From Alphaproteobacteria bacterium (lineage in GTDB: Bacteria; Pseudomonadota; Alphaproteobacteria; CACIAM-22H2): a stretch of DNA of 64,000 nt. Positions 60,644-64,000 of the stretch are shown piece after piece; within the stretch, counting starts at the first letter, position 1; each line of letters opens with the position of its first letter. The notes below the pieces were generated by a model. That model searched no databases. It saw only the letters and a program-made list of their open reading frames with translations, and was not told where the DNA came from. Made by a program: the position numbers and the translations under genes. The stretch is from positions 172,296 through 236,295 of the forward strand of contig JAFKFM010000010.1 in assembly GCA_017308135.1 (NCBI GenBank), written 5' to 3'.

Positions 60644-60653
60644 AGTCTGACTA
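60624..60653. promoter_or_regulatory. two GntR/FadR-type operator half-palindromes
   Basis: CTGTCAGACAA (60624-60634) and TAGTCTGACTA (60643-60653) share the GTCnGAC core. The second is a perfect odd palindrome. They are 19 bp apart centre to centre and flank the -10 region, and the second abuts the start codon, so the regulator would shut off its own gene and possibly the divergent dehydratase operon. Confidence 0.65.
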
Positions 60654-61363
60654 TGAAGTCGATGTCAACGGCAACCCGCGATCAATTCAGCCGCGCCGAG
60701 CAGGCGTATCGGCATGTGCTCGAATTCATCGAAAGCGGACAGATTGCCGCCGGCGATCGCTTGCCGTCGGAAGCGGAGCTCGAAGCGCAGCTTGGGCTAT
60801 CGCGCGCGAGTGTGCGCGAGGCTTTGGCGCGGCTGCGCGCCGAAGGTCGCGTGCAATCGCGGCGCGGCTCGGGCTCGTTCTTGACCGAAGGCCGGCCGGC
60901 CGAACTCGTGCGGCTATCGACGATCACCTCGGTGCCCGAACTCATCGAATGGCACGAATTCCGTCTGGCGCTGGAAAGCGAAGTCGCGTCGCTGGCGGCG
61001 GAACGCGCGACCGACGAAGACGTCGCGCGCATGCGCGCCGCGCAGGAATTGTTGATGGAGCGGCTGTCGGCGGGCGCGGCAAGCCGCGAGGACGCGGCTT
61101 TCCATCGCGCGATCGCCACGGCGTCGCGCAATCGCAAGCTCGAAGACGCGATCGCGGCTTTGGCCAATCACGTCATCGAATGGGCCCGTATGGGCCAAGT
61201 CAAACGCGTGATGTCGCCCGCCGAGCGGCGCGAAATCATCGCCAGCGAACATGGCGAAATCGTCGACGCGATCGCCGCGCATAACGCGGAACGCGCGCGA
61301 TCGGCGGTCCGCCGGCACCTGCTGAACGGGCGGGCGCGATTGTTGAGCGCGATCGGTCCTTGA
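60653..61363 (+). CDS. GntR-family regulator, FadR/FCD type
   Basis: The product has 236 residues. The winged helix reads AYRHVLEFIESGQIAAGDRLPSEAELEAQLGLSRASVREALARLRAEGRV, followed by RRGSGSFL. The FCD domain contains the likely metal ligands DAAFHRAIATASRNR and SEHGEIVDAI. It is the local regulator for the ABC importer downstream and probably for the divergent dehydratase-GMC-SDR operon. An internal ATG at 60662 is an alternative start. Confidence 0.93.
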   Translation: MKSMSTATRDQFSRAEQAYRHVLEFIESGQIAAGDRLPSEAELEAQLGLSRASVREALARLRAEGRVQSRRGSGSFLTEGRPAELVRLSTITSVPELIEWHEFRLALESEVASLAAERATDEDVARMRAAQELLMERLSAGAASREDAAFHRAIATASRNRKLEDAIAALANHVIEWARMGQVKRVMSPAERREIIASEHGEIVDAIAAHNAERARSAVRRHLLNGRARLLSAIGP

Positions 61364-61406
61364 TCGATCGCGCATCGAGCGAAACAAAAAAACCGGAGGA
61401 AATGCG

Positions 61407-62711
61407 ATGATCGAGAAGAAGACGGGATTGACGCGCCGGCACGCACTGGCCGGGGCCGCCGGCCTGGGATTGGCGGCGCCGTTCGTGAACCGCACGGCGT
61501 TGGGCCAGACGCCGTCGGGCCAAATTCGCGTTTGGACCTTCATGAGCGCGGCGGGTTCCTCGCCGCGCGAGAAGGTGTTGAAATCGATCATCGACGATTT
61601 CCAGGCGAAGCACCCCGGCACGACCGTGGTCGTCGAATCGCAACCGTTCCAGGAATTGGAGACGCGCTACGTCGCCGCGATCGCGCAGCGCCGTGCGCCG
61701 GACCTCATCTGGATGCGCGACACGTTCCTCAGCCTCGTGGTCGATCGCAACGCGCTCGCCAATCTCGACGAGGAATTGACGCCGGAGTTCCGCCGCGACG
61801 CCATTCCCGACCTGTTCGAGGCGTTCGCGCGCAAATCGATGTTCGCGGGCAAGCGCGTGTCGCTGCCGTTGTGGCCGTCGCCCGCGCAGATCGTATTCTA
61901 TCGCCGCGACGCGTTGCGCGAGATCGGCCTGTCCGCGCCGCCGCTGGAATGGCCGAAATTCATCGACGCCGCGGCGAGCCTGACCAAGGGTCCGCGCTTC
62001 GGCTTCGGCCTGCCGACATCGGATAACAGCGTATCCGCCTTCCTCAACATCATGACCGGTTTCGGCTCCGGCATTTTCGACGAGGCGACGGGGCGCATCG
62101 ACCTGACCGGCACGCAGGCGCTGGAAACGGCGGAAGTCGTCCGCCAGCTCGTGTCGCGCAAGGCGGTGTCGAATACGCTGCTCAACGCGATGGGCGATGA
62201 CATTCAGGACCAGTTCGCCGCCGGACGTTTCGCGATGGCGCAGGCCTTCGCCCCGCGCTTCCAGCAATTCCAGCAGATCGCGGCGGGCTATGACGGCAAG
62301 GAATTGGCGGTTTCCGCCTGGCCGTCCTTCGGCGGGCGTCCGCCGGCCGTGCTGCTTGGGCCGTATTGGACCGTCGGCCTGTCGCCGCAATCGCAGAACA
62401 AGGCGACGGCGGTGGCTTTCCTCGAAGCGCTGTATTCGCGTGAAGCGTCGCTGCGTTGGGCGCGCGATGCGGGCCTTGTGCCCGATCGCCGCTCGGTCCT
62501 GGCTGATCCGTTCTTCCAGCGGCCGGAAGCCGCGGTGTCGAACGAGTTCCAGAAGCTGCTGGCGGGGCAGGGCGCCTTCACCTTCCCGCAGCGCATTTCG
62601 GACATCACGCGCATCTTCACCACGCTGAACATCGCGTTGCAGAAGCTGATCGGCACGGATGCGCCCTCGCGCACGATCCTGACCGAAGCGAAAGCGACGC
62701 TGGGGTGGTGA
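61407..62711 (+). CDS. ABC transporter substrate-binding protein, sugar type (Tat-like signal)
   Basis: The product has 434 residues; the ribosome-binding site is CGGAGGAAA. The signal is of twin-arginine type (TRRHALAGAAGLGLAAPFV). The mature part is family 1: IRVWTFMSAAGSSPREKVLKSIIDDFQ, APDLIWMRDTFLSLVVD, LPLWPSPAQIVFYRRDAL and AVLLGPYWTVGLSPQSQNK. It feeds the two permeases that follow. The associated dehydratase, GMC and SDR enzymes suggest that the ligand is a sugar or sugar acid. Confidence 0.93.
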   Translation: MIEKKTGLTRRHALAGAAGLGLAAPFVNRTALGQTPSGQIRVWTFMSAAGSSPREKVLKSIIDDFQAKHPGTTVVVESQPFQELETRYVAAIAQRRAPDLIWMRDTFLSLVVDRNALANLDEELTPEFRRDAIPDLFEAFARKSMFAGKRVSLPLWPSPAQIVFYRRDALREIGLSAPPLEWPKFIDAAASLTKGPRFGFGLPTSDNSVSAFLNIMTGFGSGIFDEATGRIDLTGTQALETAEVVRQLVSRKAVSNTLLNAMGDDIQDQFAAGRFAMAQAFAPRFQQFQQIAAGYDGKELAVSAWPSFGGRPPAVLLGPYWTVGLSPQSQNKATAVAFLEALYSREASLRWARDAGLVPDRRSVLADPFFQRPEAAVSNEFQKLLAGQGAFTFPQRISDITRIFTTLNIALQKLIGTDAPSRTILTEAKATLGW

Positions 62712-63622
62712 ACGCCCAAACGACACGGCAACGTCCGGCGGCGGGGGAAAGCGACCCCGCCGCCGCGGCGCGGCGTGCAGGGCTGGCGCTCGTCGTGCCG
62801 GCCTTGGGCGTCGTCGTCGCCGTCAACGTGCTGCCCGCGTTTTTCGGATTCTATTCGAGCCTGCGCGCGATCTTCTTTTTCGGCGACGACGGTTTCATCG
62901 GCTGGCGCAACTACGCCGAGCTGTTCGCCGATCCCGCGACTTGGGCCGCGATCCGCCGCTCGCTGGTCTTCACTTTCGGCTCGCTGGCGCTCGCCGTTCC
63001 GCTCGCGACCCTCGCCGCGATGGGGATTCGCAAGCTCGGCGCCTGGGGGCGCCTGTTGCTGACCGTGCTGCTCGTGCCCTGGGCGATGAGCCCGATCGTC
63101 GTGGCGCTGCTGTGGAAATGGATCCTGCTGCCGTCGCCCGGCGGGTTGCTCGCCAGCATCCTCGCGCATTTCGGGATCGAGCCGATCAATCTGCTGTCGC
63201 ATCCCGATTTCGCGATGCCGACGGTGATCGCCGTGGGCGTGTGGCGAACCTTCGCCTTCGCCGCGATCATATTGACGGCCGGTCTAGGGCAGATTCCCGC
63301 TGATCTCTATCGCGCCGCGTCGGTCGACGGCTTGACGGCGATCGAACGTTTCCGGCGCATCACTTTTCCGCTGCTCGCCCCTTCGTTGCTGATCGTGCTG
63401 TCGGTGTTGACGATCAGCTATTTCAACGAGGTGCAGATCATCATCGGTCTGACCGCCGGCGGGCCGATCCATTCGACCACGACGCTCGGCTACCAATTAT
63501 TCGAGGTCGGCTTCGTCGAACTCAACCAAGGCAAGGGCAACGCGATCGCGATCGTGATGTTTCTGATCAATCTGTTTCTGATCGTCGGTTACGTCCGCTT
63601 GCTCGGCGGCGGGAGGAAATAG
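62708..63622 (+). CDS. carbohydrate ABC transporter permease, MalF/UgpA type
   Basis: The product has 304 residues from a GTG at 62708 overlapping the binding-protein stop (GTGA); a GTG one codon earlier is also possible. It has six membrane segments and the EAA loop PADLYRAASVDGLTAIERFRRITFPLLAPSL. The next permease gene starts 4 bp later. Confidence 0.93.
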   Translation: MNAQTTRQRPAAGESDPAAAARRAGLALVVPALGVVVAVNVLPAFFGFYSSLRAIFFFGDDGFIGWRNYAELFADPATWAAIRRSLVFTFGSLALAVPLATLAAMGIRKLGAWGRLLLTVLLVPWAMSPIVVALLWKWILLPSPGGLLASILAHFGIEPINLLSHPDFAMPTVIAVGVWRTFAFAAIILTAGLGQIPADLYRAASVDGLTAIERFRRITFPLLAPSLLIVLSVLTISYFNEVQIIIGLTAGGPIHSTTTLGYQLFEVGFVELNQGKGNAIAIVMFLINLFLIVGYVRLLGGGRK

Positions 63623-63626
63623 GGCG

Positions 63627-64000
63627 ATGCGTTACGTCACCCGCGTTCTTGCGGCGATCTTGGCGCTTGCCGCCGCGATTATCGCCGTCGGGCCGATCGT
63701 CTGGGCGGTTTCGACCTCGATCAAGCGCAACAACGAAATCTTCGCCGTGCCGCCGAAGTTGATCCCATCGTCGGCGACGTTGGAACATTACGCGCGACTG
63801 ATCGCCGAAGGCGTGCATTGGAGCTTCGTCAACAGCGCGATCTATTCGATCATCGCGGTTTCCTCCGCCGTCGCCTTGGGCACGCTGGCGGGCTATGCCT
63901 TCGTGCGCTTCGAATTCCGCGCCAAGAATGCGCTGCTGCATCTGTTCATGGCGGCGATGGCGATTCCCAGCTACGCGCTGCTGCTGCCCACGCAGATTCT
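63627..64000 (+). CDS. carbohydrate ABC transporter permease, MalG type (partial, 3' end outside window)
   Basis: The first 124 codons are visible from ATG 63627, preceded by GGGAGGAAATAGGGC. The product has an N-terminal membrane segment (ILALAAAIIAVGPIVWAVSTS), the periplasmic loop AVPPKLIPSSATLEHYARL and the second segment block SAIYSIIAVSSAVALGTLAGYAF, as in MalG-type permeases. It completes the importer begun at 61407; an ATPase gene may follow to the right. Confidence 0.92.
   Translation, partial: MRYVTRVLAAILALAAAIIAVGPIVWAVSTSIKRNNEIFAVPPKLIPSSATLEHYARLIAEGVHWSFVNSAIYSIIAVSSAVALGTLAGYAFVRFEFRAKNALLHLFMAAMAIPSYALLLPTQI

Noticed and set aside
1..64000. CRISPR arrays, rRNA genes, prophage or intact insertion sequences
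   Set aside because: No regularly spaced repeats, rRNA segments, integrase or transposase genes were seen on either strand.

Overview
The window is GC-rich (roughly two thirds G+C by eye) and reads like an alphaproteobacterial chromosome, most plausibly a Rhodospirillales-type heterotroph. Grounds for this are the DUF1488 protein, a very short basic protein of a type common in Alphaproteobacteria, a PAS_5-type protein, and the density of ABC, TRAP and tripartite tricarboxylate (TTT) solute importers. I see no rRNA, intact tRNA, CRISPR array, phage or intact insertion sequence. Almost everything is catabolic accessory content: importer, enzymes and a local repressor, repeated many times.

Layout. 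1-3937: start of a sugar-type ABC binding protein (minus, cut by the window edge) divergent from a LacI regulator, then a histidine-phosphatase-fold protein, an unrecognised protein and a PAS protein. 4338-14251: an ABC sugar importer operon (permease, permease, an argininosuccinate-lyase-like C-N lyase, ATPase; minus) divergent from a ROK regulator, then an MBL hydrolase, a sugar-binding protein, a ROK kinase and nagB, which suggests amino-sugar use. 14446-14766: a broken oligopeptide ABC ATPase. 14763-30776: a large cluster with two PotABCD-type ABC importers, two isopenicillin-N-synthase-like and two TauD-like 2-oxoglutarate dioxygenases, an amidohydrolase, a guanine-deaminase-like enzyme, a GntR regulator and an orphan peptide-binding protein. 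30883-37027: tctDE two-component system with tctABC and a second tctC. 37410-40455: small conserved proteins and a transglutaminase-like protein. 40919-47084: GH127 beta-L-arabinofuranosidase with its own ABC importer and LacI regulator. 47299-49637: otnK-otnC four-carbon acid sugar genes preceded by a regulator that has lost its DNA-binding half. 49873-56819: GntR, CoA-transferase, enoyl-CoA hydratase-like protein, a binding protein without signal peptide, and a TRAP importer. 56901-64000: SDR, GMC oxidoreductase and mandelate-racemase-like dehydratase (minus), divergent from a FadR-type GntR regulator and the start of another ABC sugar importer.

Common logic. Most blocks pair a divergent regulator with a palindromic operator that I can see directly: 573-590 (LacI), 8753-8777 (ROK), 16681-16709 (GntR), 47120-47154 (tandem LacI), 50720-50739 (GntR) and 60624-60653 (FadR-type). 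Five junctions carry copies of one hairpin (AAGCCCGCC / CTGG-GNRA-type loop-CCAG / GGCGGGCTT), all in the same orientation and with compensatory changes between copies; this looks like a dispersed terminator family. Two copies are preceded by tRNA 3'-end-like sequence.

The best candidates for undescribed biology are the dioxygenase/deaminase/amidohydrolase double-ABC cluster (14763-29188), the C-N lyase inside a sugar importer operon, and the signal-less binding protein translationally coupled to a CoA-transferase/hydratase pair. All functional assignments are from sequence reading only; substrates are inferred or unknown.
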